A stretch of DNA of 64,000 bases from Flavobacteriaceae bacterium (GTDB taxonomy: Bacteria; Bacteroidota; Bacteroidia; Flavobacteriales; Flavobacteriaceae): positions 62,001 through 126,000 of the forward strand of contig JABGUL010000034.1 in NCBI GenBank assembly GCA_018646605.1, in the 5' to 3' direction. Below the pieces are notes generated by a model. It searched no databases and was not told the DNA's origin. It saw only the letters and a list, made by a program, of their open reading frames with translations. Below are positions 8,552-17,217 of this stretch, piece by piece. Position 1 is the stretch's first letter. Each line of letters opens with the position of its first letter. Made by a program: the position numbers and the translations under genes.

Positions 8552-11053
8552 ATGAAAAACTTTTTAAAGGCAATAATCATATGTTGCTTGTTGACCCAAT
8601 GCCAATCCCCAAATAGAATAGCTACTCCAATTGTTTTTACAATAAACGCTTTTGATGTCCCCAACAATCAGATGGAAGTGACTTTTTCTATTACCAACAC
8701 TACCGATACTTTTTGGGAAGGAGGCAACTGGTCTTTACATTGGAATTCTATTTTTGGTGAGACAATCCCTGAAAGCCTTCCCGAAGGAATGGAATATAAC
8801 TATGTGGATGGGCAACAATATTTGATTTTAACATTTGGCGAACAATACAATCTAAACCCAAAAGAAAGCCTAAGCTTTTCAGCTGTTCAAAAAGGAATTA
8901 TTCCAAGATTAGCAATGGGACCCAATGGATTTTTTGTCCATAATAAAAATACTCAAACTAACATTGATCTTGAAAGTAAAATCGTTTGGCAAAATGCAAA
9001 AGGAATTGAAGGACTAAACATCCCTAGTGCTGAAGATCGATACGCAACCTATAAAACACTAAAAACAGTTCCCAAAGAGCAACTGGCTTGGGTAATTCCT
9101 AGCCCACAAAAACATGAGTTTAAAGGAGAATATCGAACTCCATCCGCATTAAACTTTAATTTAGATTCGTTCGAAATGGATGTGAATTTCATTAGCGAGA
9201 GGCTTCAGGAAGGGCTCACAATCACTGTGAATTCCGAAAACAACTTGGATAATAATCTATCCGTTATTCAAAATAATTCTCTAGGAAGAGAAGCCTACAG
9301 ACTACAAATTTCAGAGGATAAAATTCGTATTGAAGCTAGTCATTCCACAGGTGTCTTTTATGCTTTTGAATCTTTACATCAAATTCTATTGATTGCTCAA
9401 AACGAAGAAAAAGGATGGCCCATAATCACCATAGAAGATGCACCAAGATTTGAAAACAGGGGATTTATGTCGGATGTAGCGCGAAACTTTTATCCCAAAG
9501 AAAAGCTTTTCCAAATTCTGGATTATATGGCACTTTACAAACTAAATCGTTTTGACTTAAAACTCACAGATGATGATGGTTGGCGAATTGAAATACCAGG
9601 ACTCCCTGAATTGACTGAGGTTGGAGGGAAACGAGGGTACACTAAAGATGAAAACGATCGTTTGATTCCTATGTATGGATCAGGATCAGGAGATCAAAAA
9701 AGTACAGGAAATGGATTTTTAAGTGGACAGGATTTTGTAGAAATAATTCAATACGCCAAAGAACGGCATATAGAGGTGATTCCCCAGGTTAGCTTTCCCT
9801 CTCATGCGAGAGCTGCAATCAAAGCCATGAAGGCGCGCTATGAAAATTATAAAGCAGCAGGTGATATGGAAGCCGCCACCGAATATATGCTTCACGATCC
9901 AGAAGATCAAAGTGAATACCGCTCTGCACAATTATATAGTGACAATGTGGTCTGTATTTGTGATGATAGTGCCTATCGGTTTTATGAAAAAATAATTCTT
10001 GAAATTAAAGCGCTCTACGAAAAAGCAGACACCCCTATGAAAGTATTTAATATTGGAGCAGACGAATTGCCCTACGGCCCTTGGCAAAAATCACCAAAGT
10101 GTAAAGAATATATCGCAAATAACAAATCCATTCCATCTGTAAAAGATTTATACAATTACAACTTAAGGTTAATAAATACAATAATCACCAATGCGGGAGC
10201 AAGAATGGTGGGTTGGGAAGATGCCCTTTTGGTGCATAGTGAAAATGAACAATCGGAACTTAACATTAAAGAAGATCTTTTGGACTTAGACTTTACACCT
10301 TACGTATGGAACAACACCTGGGGTGGCGGTCGAGAAGACATGATTTATAGACTTGCAAATAAAGGTTTCAAGGCGATTATGAGCAATTCATCTGCTTTTT
10401 ATTTCGATATGGTTGACGACTATGATATGGAAAATTACGGTATGAGTTGGTCGGGGTACGTCACCTATAAAGACAGCTGGGGAACAGAACCTCTAAATGT
10501 ATTTGCCAATAAAGTAAAATTAGAAGCCCTCGGAATTGATGAGGCAACAGTGACAACCAAAGAATTCCTAAAACCTGAGGCGAAAGATAACTTCTTAGGC
10601 ATTCAGTCTCAATTATGGACAGAAACCATTACCTCTGAAGCCGTTTTTGACGCTTTATTAATGCCCAATTTAATTGTGTTTTCACAAAGGGCCTGGGGGG
10701 CAAAAGAACCTTGGATAGATTTGCCTACTGCCTCAGACCAAAAACCAGCTCTTGAAAAAGCATGGAATCTATTTGTAAACAATCTCGGGCAAAGACAGCT
10801 GCCTCTAATTAATCAACTTTATGGTGGTGTCTCTTTTGACCTACCCAAACCAGGAGGTATTCTAAAAGAAGGTGAATTGTGGGTGAATCAACAATTCCCG
10901 GGCTTAATTATTCGATATACCACAGACGGAAATGAGCCTACCTCAGAAAGTCGTAAATATACTGAAAGAATAAAATTACCCGCACAATCAAAAGTTCGCT
11001 TACGAAGCTTTGATTCTAGAAATAGAGGCGGAAAAAGTATTTCAATTAATTAA
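8552..11053 (+). CDS. GH20 beta-N-acetylhexosaminidase lipoprotein (chitobiase type)
   Basis: An 833-residue surface or periplasmic lipoprotein: signal segment KAIIICCLLTQC with the lipobox Cys at about residue 17. The domain order matches chitobiases: N-terminal carbohydrate-binding domain (about 25-150, TFWEGGNWSLHWNS), GH20b alpha/beta domain (about 175-295), GH20 catalytic barrel (about 300-750) and C-terminal chitobiase beta domain (about 765-833, IIRYTTDGNEPTSESRKY). The catalytic Asp-Glu pair is Asp504-Glu505 in FNIGADELPYGPW; many relatives have GGDE, so an Ala replaces the second Gly here. The barrel start FENRGFMSDVARNFYPKE and WRIEIPGLPELTEVGGKRG are typical. It releases terminal GlcNAc or GalNAc from chito-oligosaccharides or glycans. 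It lies 11 bases from the acyltransferase gene, probably one operon. Confidence 0.93.
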   Translation: MKNFLKAIIICCLLTQCQSPNRIATPIVFTINAFDVPNNQMEVTFSITNTTDTFWEGGNWSLHWNSIFGETIPESLPEGMEYNYVDGQQYLILTFGEQYNLNPKESLSFSAVQKGIIPRLAMGPNGFFVHNKNTQTNIDLESKIVWQNAKGIEGLNIPSAEDRYATYKTLKTVPKEQLAWVIPSPQKHEFKGEYRTPSALNFNLDSFEMDVNFISERLQEGLTITVNSENNLDNNLSVIQNNSLGREAYRLQISEDKIRIEASHSTGVFYAFESLHQILLIAQNEEKGWPIITIEDAPRFENRGFMSDVARNFYPKEKLFQILDYMALYKLNRFDLKLTDDDGWRIEIPGLPELTEVGGKRGYTKDENDRLIPMYGSGSGDQKSTGNGFLSGQDFVEIIQYAKERHIEVIPQVSFPSHARAAIKAMKARYENYKAAGDMEAATEYMLHDPEDQSEYRSAQLYSDNVVCICDDSAYRFYEKIILEIKALYEKADTPMKVFNIGADELPYGPWQKSPKCKEYIANNKSIPSVKDLYNYNLRLINTIITNAGARMVGWEDALLVHSENEQSELNIKEDLLDLDFTPYVWNNTWGGGREDMIYRLANKGFKAIMSNSSAFYFDMVDDYDMENYGMSWSGYVTYKDSWGTEPLNVFANKVKLEALGIDEATVTTKEFLKPEAKDNFLGIQSQLWTETITSEAVFDALLMPNLIVFSQRAWGAKEPWIDLPTASDQKPALEKAWNLFVNNLGQRQLPLINQLYGGVSFDLPKPGGILKEGELWVNQQFPGLIIRYTTDGNEPTSESRKYTERIKLPAQSKVRLRSFDSRNRGGKSISIN

Positions 11054-11064
11054 TATTTAAATCT

Positions 11065-12165
11065 ATGGAAACTAAAAACCAACGTCTACTTGCCTTAGAT
11101 ATTTTACGAGGCCTTACTATAATCTTAATGATTGTGGTAAATGATCCTGGGTCATGGAGTGAAGTCTATGCCCCTTTTTTACATGCAGAATGGAATGGGT
11201 TGACACCCACAGACTATGTGTTTCCCACTTTTCTATTCATTGTAGGAGTTTCGATTGTTTTATCATTAAGCAAACAATTAGAAGCAGGTAAAACACGTTC
11301 ACAGATTGCTAAAAAAGTTCTTTGGAGGGCCCTTAAAATATATCTTGTAGGTATTTTTCTTTGGTTATGGCCCAGCTTCAATTTTGAAGGTATACGTTGG
11401 GTGGGTGTATTACCAAGAATAGCCCTTGTATTTTTAGCTTGCGGACTCATCTTTCTATACACAACAAAAAAAACACAATGGTATCTGGGAATAGGTATTC
11501 TTTTAGGATATTGGATTATGATGGCCTATGTTCCTGTACCAGGAATTGGATTTCCAGACTTGTCTGTTCCAGAAAAAAATTGGGCACACTATTTGGATTC
11601 TTTCCTTATACCGGGTAGACTTTGGAAATATACCTGGGACCCTGAAGGCTTTTTAAGTACTTTACCGGCGATAGTGAGTGGTTTGATTGGAATGTGGGCA
11701 GGCTACGTTTTAATGAAAAAAGAAGAATTAAAAACGCGTCTTAATCAGCTTTTTTTCATTGGTTTTATCTTATTATTTCTAGGAGATGCAATGCAATGGG
11801 TATTCCCATTTAACAAAAACCTATGGAGTTCCTCCTTCACCCTTTTTATGGGAGGTATTGGAATGTTATCCTTGGCTGCTTTTAGTTATTACTTTGACGT
11901 AAGGCAAAGCCGCTTTAAATTTGAATTTGCTCATGTTTTTGGAGTTAATTCTATTTTTGCTTATTCAATGTCTAGTATATTAACTGTAATTTTTTATAGT
12001 TCAAAATGGTTTGGATTTGCTTTAAATCAAGAATTCATGAGCCTCTGGGAAAATATTGGACTCCCTTTAAAACTAGGATCTTTAGTCTATGCATTACTTT
12101 ATGTACTAATCATTTGGCTTCCCACTTATTATTTATTTAAAAAGAAAATTTATCTTAAACTATAG
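11065..12165 (+). CDS. HGSNAT-like (DUF5009) membrane acyltransferase
   Basis: A 366-residue polytopic membrane protein with about ten hydrophobic helices. The opening QRLLALDILRGLTIILMIVV and the motif LTPTDYVFPTFLFIVGVSI are characteristic of the heparan-alpha-glucosaminide N-acetyltransferase-like family (also called NagX/YeiB-like). WDPEGFLSTLPAIVSGLIG is also conserved. In bacteria these genes often sit in amino-sugar utilisation loci, where they may acetylate glucosamine units or export or import amino sugars. Here it follows the GH20 hexosaminidase by 11 bases, which supports a joint role in GlcNAc or chitosan-type glycan use. The exact reaction is not proven. The gene ends at a bidirectional-looking hairpin shared with the convergent hsp20 gene. 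Confidence 0.85.
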   Translation: METKNQRLLALDILRGLTIILMIVVNDPGSWSEVYAPFLHAEWNGLTPTDYVFPTFLFIVGVSIVLSLSKQLEAGKTRSQIAKKVLWRALKIYLVGIFLWLWPSFNFEGIRWVGVLPRIALVFLACGLIFLYTTKKTQWYLGIGILLGYWIMMAYVPVPGIGFPDLSVPEKNWAHYLDSFLIPGRLWKYTWDPEGFLSTLPAIVSGLIGMWAGYVLMKKEELKTRLNQLFFIGFILLFLGDAMQWVFPFNKNLWSSSFTLFMGGIGMLSLAAFSYYFDVRQSRFKFEFAHVFGVNSIFAYSMSSILTVIFYSSKWFGFALNQEFMSLWENIGLPLKLGSLVYALLYVLIIWLPTYYLFKKKIYLKL

Positions 12166-12175
12166 GATAAAAAAA

Positions 12176-12200
12176 GAATCGACCTCATTGAGGTCGATTC
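12176..12200 (-). terminator. Intrinsic terminator hairpin for hsp20 (convergent region)
   Basis: A perfect 10-base-pair inverted repeat, GAATCGACCT / AGGTCGATTC with a five-base centre, lies between two convergent genes. Read on the minus strand the stem is followed by TTTTTTT, so it terminates hsp20 transcription. The plus-strand side is followed by A-rich sequence, so termination of the acyltransferase operon there would be weaker. Confidence 0.8.
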
Positions 12201-12222
12201 AAAACAAAAACAAATAATTAAT

Positions 12223-12645
12223 CTAATTTATTTTAATCAGCTTTTTAGGCTGAGGAAGGGCTTCTTTTCGTTTAGGTAACGAAATATGAAGTACGCCCTC
12301 CGAATAATTAGCATCAATTTTTGAAAGGTCAACACTGTCGGGAACATTAAATGAGCGTCTAAAGCTATTGTAACTAAATTCTCGTCGTGTAAATTTTTCT
12401 TTTTCAGAAGCCTTTTCTTCCTCTTGATTTGCAGTTATGGAAAGAATTCCTTCCTCCATTTCAATTTCAAAATTATCTTTTTGCATTCCAGGAACGGCTA
12501 ATTCAATATCAAACTGAGTTTCCCTTTCTATAATATTTACAGCAGGGCTTGTTGTTGAAGATGGATGTAGCTTTGTATTCCAATCTTGGTTTACAAATTC
12601 GTCTACAAGAGAAAAAAAAGGTGTTTGTTTACGTATTAAATTCAT
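12223..12645 (-). CDS. Small heat shock protein, Hsp20/alpha-crystallin family
   Basis: A 140-residue ATP-independent chaperone that holds unfolding proteins in the cytoplasm. The alpha-crystallin domain spans about residues 35-130. It opens with NIIERETQFDIELAVPGMQKDNFEIE, continues with EGILSITANQEE and ends with the conserved beta strand region GVLHISLPKRKEA. The C-terminal tail KKLIKIN supplies an I-x-I type oligomerisation motif (LIKI). I chose the ATG at 12645 (MNLIRKQTPFF) over an in-frame upstream start eight codons earlier, because relatives begin this way. The gene lies between the acyltransferase operon (convergent, with a shared hairpin) and sucC. An imperfect inverted repeat overlaps the upstream leader at 12660-12690. 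Confidence 0.92.
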   Translation of the reverse strand: MNLIRKQTPFFSLVDEFVNQDWNTKLHPSSTTSPAVNIIERETQFDIELAVPGMQKDNFEIEMEEGILSITANQEEEKASEKEKFTRREFSYNSFRRSFNVPDSVDLSKIDANYSEGVLHISLPKRKEALPQPKKLIKIN

Positions 12646-12762
12646 ATCATTTTGTTTTAAGGTTAACAATTTTATTTGTTTACCCTAAAGCAAAATCAAG
12701 ACCAAAATAAGTAAGGTGTCATTTTGACGTGTATTCTGTAAAAAAAACTGTCATTATGGCAA

Positions 12763-13956
12763 TTAATTGATTGCTTCCTGGACTTTATCAGCTGCTTCTT
12801 GAAATGCAGTGGCAGAAAGCACATTCAATCCAGAAGAATCGATAAGTTTTTTCGCTATGTCTGCATTAGTTCCCTGCAGACGAACAATAATAGGCACTTG
12901 AATAGCGTCTCCTAAGTTTTTATAAGCATCTACAATTCCTTGTGCCACACGGTCACAGCGAACAATCCCTCCAAAAATATTAATCAAAATAGCTTTTACC
13001 GCAGGATCTTTAAGAATCAGACGAAAAGCAATTTCTACACGTGCAGCATCTGCAGTCCCTCCCACGTCAAGAAAATTAGCAGGATCACCACCCGCTTGCT
13101 TAATCAAGTCCATAGTTGCCATAGCAAGACCAGCGCCATTTACCATACACCCTACATTACCATCTAAGTCAACGTAATTAAGGCCTACAGAACGTGCCTC
13201 CACCTCAACAGGATTCTCTTCACTTAAATCTCGGAGCGCCTCAAAATCTGGGTGTCTAAAGAGACTGTTGTCATCTATAGTCACTTTAGCATCTACAGCA
13301 ATTATACGATCGTCTGAAGTTTTTAACACAGGGTTAATTTCAAACAACGAAGCATCAGAACCAACGTAAGCCCTGTATAAAGCACTTACAAATTTAGTCA
13401 TGTCTTTAAAAGCAGCTCCTGACAAACCTAAATTGAAGGCTACTTTTCTAGCCTGAAAAGGCAACAAACCCAATGCAGGATCAATTTCTTCAGTAAATAT
13501 TAAATGAGGAGTTACCTCAGCAACCGCCTCTATATCCATTCCTCCTTCGGTCGAATACATGATCATATTTTTTCCAGTAGCACGATTCAAAAGGATAGAC
13601 ATATAAAACTCACTAGGCTCAGAAGCTCCAGGATAATACACATCTTCAGCAACCAATATTTGGTTTACTTTTTTCCCCTCTGGGGGGGTTTGTGGAGTAA
13701 TCAATTGCATTCCTATGATAGAGGTTGCAACCGATTCAAGTTCTTGAAGATTTTTGGCCAACTTCACACCTCCTCCTTTGCCTCGTCCACCTGCATGGAT
13801 TTGAGCTTTCACAATATGCCATTGTGTGCCGGTAGTTTCCGTTAGTTGTTTTCCTGCTGCAACTGCTTCAGCAGCAGTTTTTGCAACAATTCCACGCTGA
13901 ATGGTCACGCCAAATCCAGCTAAAACTTCTTTCCCTTGGTATTCATGTAAATTCAT
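12763..13956 (-). CDS. sucC: Succinate-CoA ligase (ADP-forming) subunit beta
   Basis: A 397-residue TCA-cycle enzyme subunit that binds the nucleotide and, with the alpha subunit, interconverts succinyl-CoA and succinate with substrate-level phosphorylation. It starts with the canonical MNLHEYQGKEVLAGFGV. The ATP-grasp domain includes WHIVKAQIHAGGRGKGGGVK, and the C-terminal CoA-ligase domain includes GLNYVDLDGNVGCMVNGAGLAMATMD and ILINIFGGIVRCDRVA. Length and motifs are complete. The alpha-subunit gene (sucD) is not adjacent, which is common in Bacteroidota. The gene is divergent from lysA, and the 175-base region between them holds promoters and a palindrome. Confidence 0.96.
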   Translation of the reverse strand: MNLHEYQGKEVLAGFGVTIQRGIVAKTAAEAVAAGKQLTETTGTQWHIVKAQIHAGGRGKGGGVKLAKNLQELESVATSIIGMQLITPQTPPEGKKVNQILVAEDVYYPGASEPSEFYMSILLNRATGKNMIMYSTEGGMDIEAVAEVTPHLIFTEEIDPALGLLPFQARKVAFNLGLSGAAFKDMTKFVSALYRAYVGSDASLFEINPVLKTSDDRIIAVDAKVTIDDNSLFRHPDFEALRDLSEENPVEVEARSVGLNYVDLDGNVGCMVNGAGLAMATMDLIKQAGGDPANFLDVGGTADAARVEIAFRLILKDPAVKAILINIFGGIVRCDRVAQGIVDAYKNLGDAIQVPIIVRLQGTNADIAKKLIDSSGLNVLSATAFQEAADKVQEAIN

Positions 13957-13978
13957 AAGTAAATTCTAAAATCTTGTG

Positions 13979-13986
13979 CAAAAATA
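13979..13986 (-). promoter_or_regulatory. Possible -7 element for sucC
   Basis: Minus strand TATTTTTG (TAnnTTTG) lies 22 bases before the sucC ATG. No TTG is seen at 19-base spacing upstream. Confidence 0.35.
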
Positions 13987-14029
13987 GAGAAACACAAGCG
14001 GAAAATTACCCCCCAAATGAAAAACTTTT

Positions 14030-14045
14030 TGTTACAGGTGTAACA
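14030..14045. promoter_or_regulatory. Perfect palindrome between sucC and lysA promoters (possible operator)
   Basis: TGTTACA-GG-TGTAACA is a perfect 16-base inverted repeat. It lies upstream of both divergent promoters, 36 bases before the lysA -33 box and 44 bases upstream of the sucC -7 box. A related half-site, TGTTGTAATAA, follows a few bases later. The symmetry and position suggest a dimeric regulator site; the regulator is unknown. Confidence 0.4.
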
Positions 14046-14080
14046 TTCTGTTGTAATAATAATTCGTTTGTTTATTTCTT

Positions 14081-14110
14081 TTGTGTGTTTTTATTTCCTT
14101 AGTACTTTTG
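14081..14110 (+). promoter_or_regulatory. lysA promoter, Bacteroidota type
   Basis: TTG (14081-14083), a 19-base spacer and TACTTTTG (14103-14110) match the TTG-N19-TAnnTTTG pattern exactly. The -7 box ends 21 bases before the ATG at 14132. This also argues against the upstream in-frame TTG as a start codon, since it is the -33 box. Confidence 0.65.
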
Positions 14111-14131
14111 CTTTCACTTAGGATAAACACA

Positions 14132-15358
14132 ATGAAAGAATCTACATTACTATCTATTGCTAAACAAGAAGGCCATCCCGTCTATGTTTATGATGCCAAT
14201 AAAATTGAGCAGCAATTTACAAGACTTCAAAATGCATTTAAAGGAGTAGAAAAACTTCGTATTAATTATGCTTGCAAGGCCTTGTCCAACCTATCTATTT
14301 TGGGTCTTATGAAGAAAATGGGGTCGGGATTAGACACCGTATCTATTCAAGAAGTTCAAATGGGAATTAAAGCAGGATTCAAACCTAAGGATATTATATT
14401 CACTCCCAATGGGGTTTCTTTAGAAGAAATAGAAAAAGCAGCTAAAATCGGAGTTCAGATTAATATTGACAATCTTTCTATTCTTGAGCAATTTGGAACA
14501 AAACATCCAAATATTCCAGTTTGTATCCGAATCAATCCACATGTAATGGCAGGAGGAAATAGTAATATTTCTGTGGGACATATCGACTCAAAATTTGGAA
14601 TTTCTATTCATCAAATTCCCCATGTATTACGCATAGTTGAAAACACAAAAATGCATATCAACGGGGTGCACATGCACACTGGGAGTGACATTTTAGACAT
14701 AGAAGTGTTTTTATATGCTTCCGAAATTCTTTTTGATACAGCACTACAATTTAAAAATCTAGAATTTCTAGATTTTGGAAGCGGATTTAAAGTACCCTAT
14801 CGTGAAGGTGACATTGAAACCAATATTGAAGAATTAGGGGAAAAACTCACCGAACGCTTTCACCGATTCTGTGAGACATATGGAAGTACGCTAGAACTTG
14901 CCTTTGAACCCGGTAAGTTTCTTGTGAGTCAAGCGGGGTACTTTTTAGTTCAAGTAAATGCTGTAAAACAAACTACTTCTACTGTTTTTGCACAAGTAGA
15001 TTCTGGGTTTAACCACCTGATACGACCCATGCTTTATGGCTCACACCACGAAATAAAAAATATTTCAAAGCCTAATGGTAAAGAGCGTTTTTACACAGTT
15101 GTAGGATACATTTGCGAAACCGACACTTTTGGAAGTAATCGTAAAATTGCAGAAATTTCTGAGGGAGATATCCTTGCCTTCCAAAATGCGGGAGCTTATT
15201 GCTTCACTATGGCAAGCAATTATAATTCAAGATTTCGCCCGGCCGAAATCTTATGGTATAATAACCAAGCTCATGTGATAAGAAAAAGAGAAACTTTTGA
15301 AGATTTAGTATATAATCAGGTGCTCCTTGACTTTAAAGAAAAAAAAGTAGTGGGTTAA
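14132..15358 (+). CDS. lysA: Diaminopimelate decarboxylase
   Basis: A 408-residue PLP enzyme that decarboxylates meso-diaminopimelate to L-lysine, the last step of lysine synthesis. The PLP lysine is in INYACKALSN (Lys of the YACKA motif). Further family motifs are GSGLDTVSIQEVQ, the phosphate-site HMHTGSD, LDFGSGFKVPY, EPGKFLVSQAG and the substrate-binding CETDTFGSN. It is of the long-known alanine-racemase-like fold III. I start it at the ATG at 14132 (MKESTLLSIAK), since the longer reading frame would run through the promoter. Its stop overlaps the convergent flavoprotein gene by 4 bases. Confidence 0.93.
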   Translation: MKESTLLSIAKQEGHPVYVYDANKIEQQFTRLQNAFKGVEKLRINYACKALSNLSILGLMKKMGSGLDTVSIQEVQMGIKAGFKPKDIIFTPNGVSLEEIEKAAKIGVQINIDNLSILEQFGTKHPNIPVCIRINPHVMAGGNSNISVGHIDSKFGISIHQIPHVLRIVENTKMHINGVHMHTGSDILDIEVFLYASEILFDTALQFKNLEFLDFGSGFKVPYREGDIETNIEELGEKLTERFHRFCETYGSTLELAFEPGKFLVSQAGYFLVQVNAVKQTTSTVFAQVDSGFNHLIRPMLYGSHHEIKNISKPNGKERFYTVVGYICETDTFGSNRKIAEISEGDILAFQNAGAYCFTMASNYNSRFRPAEILWYNNQAHVIRKRETFEDLVYNQVLLDFKEKKVVG

Positions 15359-16302
15359 TGAATCCTTGCAAGAGACTCTAAAGTTGAATTAAAGGTTTCT
15401 ACAAATTCTCCAACCACCTCTGCTGCAGGAATAATACTGTCAATCTGTGCAGCTACTTGCCCAATTTCAAGCTCCCCTTCAACAAGGTCTCCTTCAAACA
15501 TTCCCTTTTTTGCTCTACCCCTTCCGAGGGCTTCCCGAAGCTCTTCAACACTAGCTCCAGCTTCATACAAGGCGTTGATTTTTTGATAAAAAGGATTTTT
15601 TATCAACCTAACAGGAGTCAATTCTTTTAACGTAAGGACTGTCGACCCTTGATCAGCTTTAACAACTTCTTCTTTAAAATTATCATGGGAAGAAGCCTCG
15701 TTTGTAGCAACAAATCTGGAACCTATCTGAACACCTTCAGCTCCTAAAGCCATTGCAGCAAGCATCGCCGGACCGGACCCAATTCCCCCAGCAGCAATAA
15801 GCGGAATGGTGATTGCTTTTTTAACTAACGGAATTAAAGTTAAGGTTGTAGTTTCTTCTCGTCCGTTATGTCCACCAGCTTCAAAACCTTCGGCAACAAC
15901 AGCATCAACGCCACAATCTTGTGCCTTTAAAGCAAACTTTACAGAACTTACCACATGAACTACAATACAAGCATGAGATTTTAAGTAATCGGTCCATAAT
16001 CTTGGATTGCCTGCTGCCGTAAAAACAATCGGCACTTTTTCCTCTACAATAACCTTCATTAACTGGTCAATGTCGGGGTATAACAACGGTACATTTACCC
16101 CAAAAGGATTTTGAGTGGCTTTCTTACACTTCTGAATATGCTCTCTAAGAACTTCTGGGTACATTGATCCCGCTCCTATCAAGCCTAAGCCACCAGCATT
16201 AGATACAGCAGAAGCCAATCGCCAGCCACTTGCCCAGACCATCCCCGCCTGAATGATAGGATATTGGATTCCAAAAAGCCGATTAACTCGGTTTTTAATC
16301 AT
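15355..16302 (-). CDS. Nitronate monooxygenase-like FMN enzyme (NPD family)
   Basis: A 315-residue TIM-barrel flavoprotein of the 2-nitropropane dioxygenase / FabK-like family. Motifs: PIIQAGMVWASGWRLASAVS at the start, GGLGLIGAGSM, NPFGVNVPLL, the catalytic-region VVAEGFEAGGHNG and the phosphate-binding IAAGGIGSGPAMLAAMALGA. Such enzymes oxidise nitronates or act as enoyl reductases; the true substrate is not readable. It is the last gene of a leftward operon and overlaps the TIM-barrel isomerase gene by 4 bases (ATGA). It has no export signal, unlike the two genes upstream in the operon, so it is cytoplasmic. It converges on lysA. Confidence 0.85.
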   Translation of the reverse strand: MIKNRVNRLFGIQYPIIQAGMVWASGWRLASAVSNAGGLGLIGAGSMYPEVLREHIQKCKKATQNPFGVNVPLLYPDIDQLMKVIVEEKVPIVFTAAGNPRLWTDYLKSHACIVVHVVSSVKFALKAQDCGVDAVVAEGFEAGGHNGREETTTLTLIPLVKKAITIPLIAAGGIGSGPAMLAAMALGAEGVQIGSRFVATNEASSHDNFKEEVVKADQGSTVLTLKELTPVRLIKNPFYQKINALYEAGASVEELREALGRGRAKKGMFEGDLVEGELEIGQVAAQIDSIIPAAEVVGEFVETFNSTLESLARIH

Positions 16303-17216
16303 AGAAACTGATCTACTTTTACATAGGCATCAATTACTGCTTGCTCTCCCGCTTTGTCAGAACGACTATTCCCATGTTCCATTCCTAAAATTCCATCAAA
16401 ACCTCTGGTGTGTATGTATTTAAAAACATTAGTGTAATTAATCTCTCCTGTGGTAGGTTCATTTCTTCCTGGATTATCACCTATTTGAAAATATCCAATC
16501 TCATCCCAACATTGCTCAATATTCGGTATTAAATTTCCTTCTTGTATTTGCTGATGATAGATATCAAATAAAATTTTACAAGAGGGAGAATTTACTGATT
16601 TACATATTTCATAAGCTTGTGGACTCTCAGACAAAAATAGCCCTGGATGATTTCTAAAATTCAATGGCTCTAAAACCATTACAATTCCATGGGGCTCCAA
16701 AAGGGCGGCTGCTTGTTTTAAACTTTCCACCACGTGAGCAGTTTGATAGGCCATGTTTTGACGTAAATCGACATGCCCTGGAACAACAGTCATCCATTTC
16801 GCATTAACCCGCTTGGCGACAGGAATTGCTTTTTTGATATAGTCCAAAAACTCTTCTCTAAGCGTTTGATCACCACTGGCTAAATTCGGTTTTTGCCAAT
16901 AAATTTCGTGGGCCACAAATACCCCCATACGGATACCTCTTTTCTCCATGGTTTGTGCCATTTTCTCTTGCAATGCTATCTCTCTTGAACGCATACCATT
17001 ATCTTCAAAAGCAGTAAATCCTTGATCTGCCATGAAATTTAGCTGATCAATGGGATCATTTCCTGCGTGGTGCTTGAACATTCCTAAATGAGGAGCGTAT
17101 GGCAGATTAAACACATGCTTAGAGATAGCTTTATTCGATTTAGCGAATGCTGCTGCTCCTGCAAAAAGCCCAAGGCCAGATGCTCCAGCAAGCTGAGTAA
17201 AATTTCTTCTGTTCAT
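16299..17216 (-). CDS. Tat-exported sugar isomerase/epimerase-like TIM-barrel protein
   Basis: A 305-residue protein of the xylose-isomerase-like TIM-barrel (AP endonuclease family 2) superfamily, close to hydroxypyruvate isomerases. The N-terminus MNRRNFTQLAGASGLGLFAG is a twin-arginine signal, so the protein acts in the periplasm. Metal-ligand candidates are VLEPLNFRNHPG (Glu), ILFDIYHQQIQEG (Asp, His), GYFQIGDNPGRNEPTTG and the C-terminal ILGMEHGNS (Glu). I chose the ATG at 17216: relatives begin with the RR motif, and the longer frame would overlap the gene upstream. It lies 1 base after the Gfo/Idh gene and overlaps the next gene by 4, so all are co-expressed. The substrate is unknown. 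Confidence 0.85.
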   Translation of the reverse strand: MNRRNFTQLAGASGLGLFAGAAAFAKSNKAISKHVFNLPYAPHLGMFKHHAGNDPIDQLNFMADQGFTAFEDNGMRSREIALQEKMAQTMEKRGIRMGVFVAHEIYWQKPNLASGDQTLREEFLDYIKKAIPVAKRVNAKWMTVVPGHVDLRQNMAYQTAHVVESLKQAAALLEPHGIVMVLEPLNFRNHPGLFLSESPQAYEICKSVNSPSCKILFDIYHQQIQEGNLIPNIEQCWDEIGYFQIGDNPGRNEPTTGEINYTNVFKYIHTRGFDGILGMEHGNSRSDKAGEQAVIDAYVKVDQFL

Positions 17217-17217
17217 A

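Noticed and set aside
12660-12690. Imperfect repeat (GGTTAAC / GTTTACC) upstream of hsp20
   Set aside because: Two mismatches in the arms and no known regulator site; mentioned only in the gene entry.
12730-12762. Possible terminator after sucC (hairpin-like GCAAT/ATTGC and a T8 run)
   Set aside because: The weak stem is about 13 bases from the T run and mostly A/T; not convincing.
13504-13845. Plus-strand open frame opposite sucC
   Set aside because: Antisense of a conserved ATP-grasp region; no family features.
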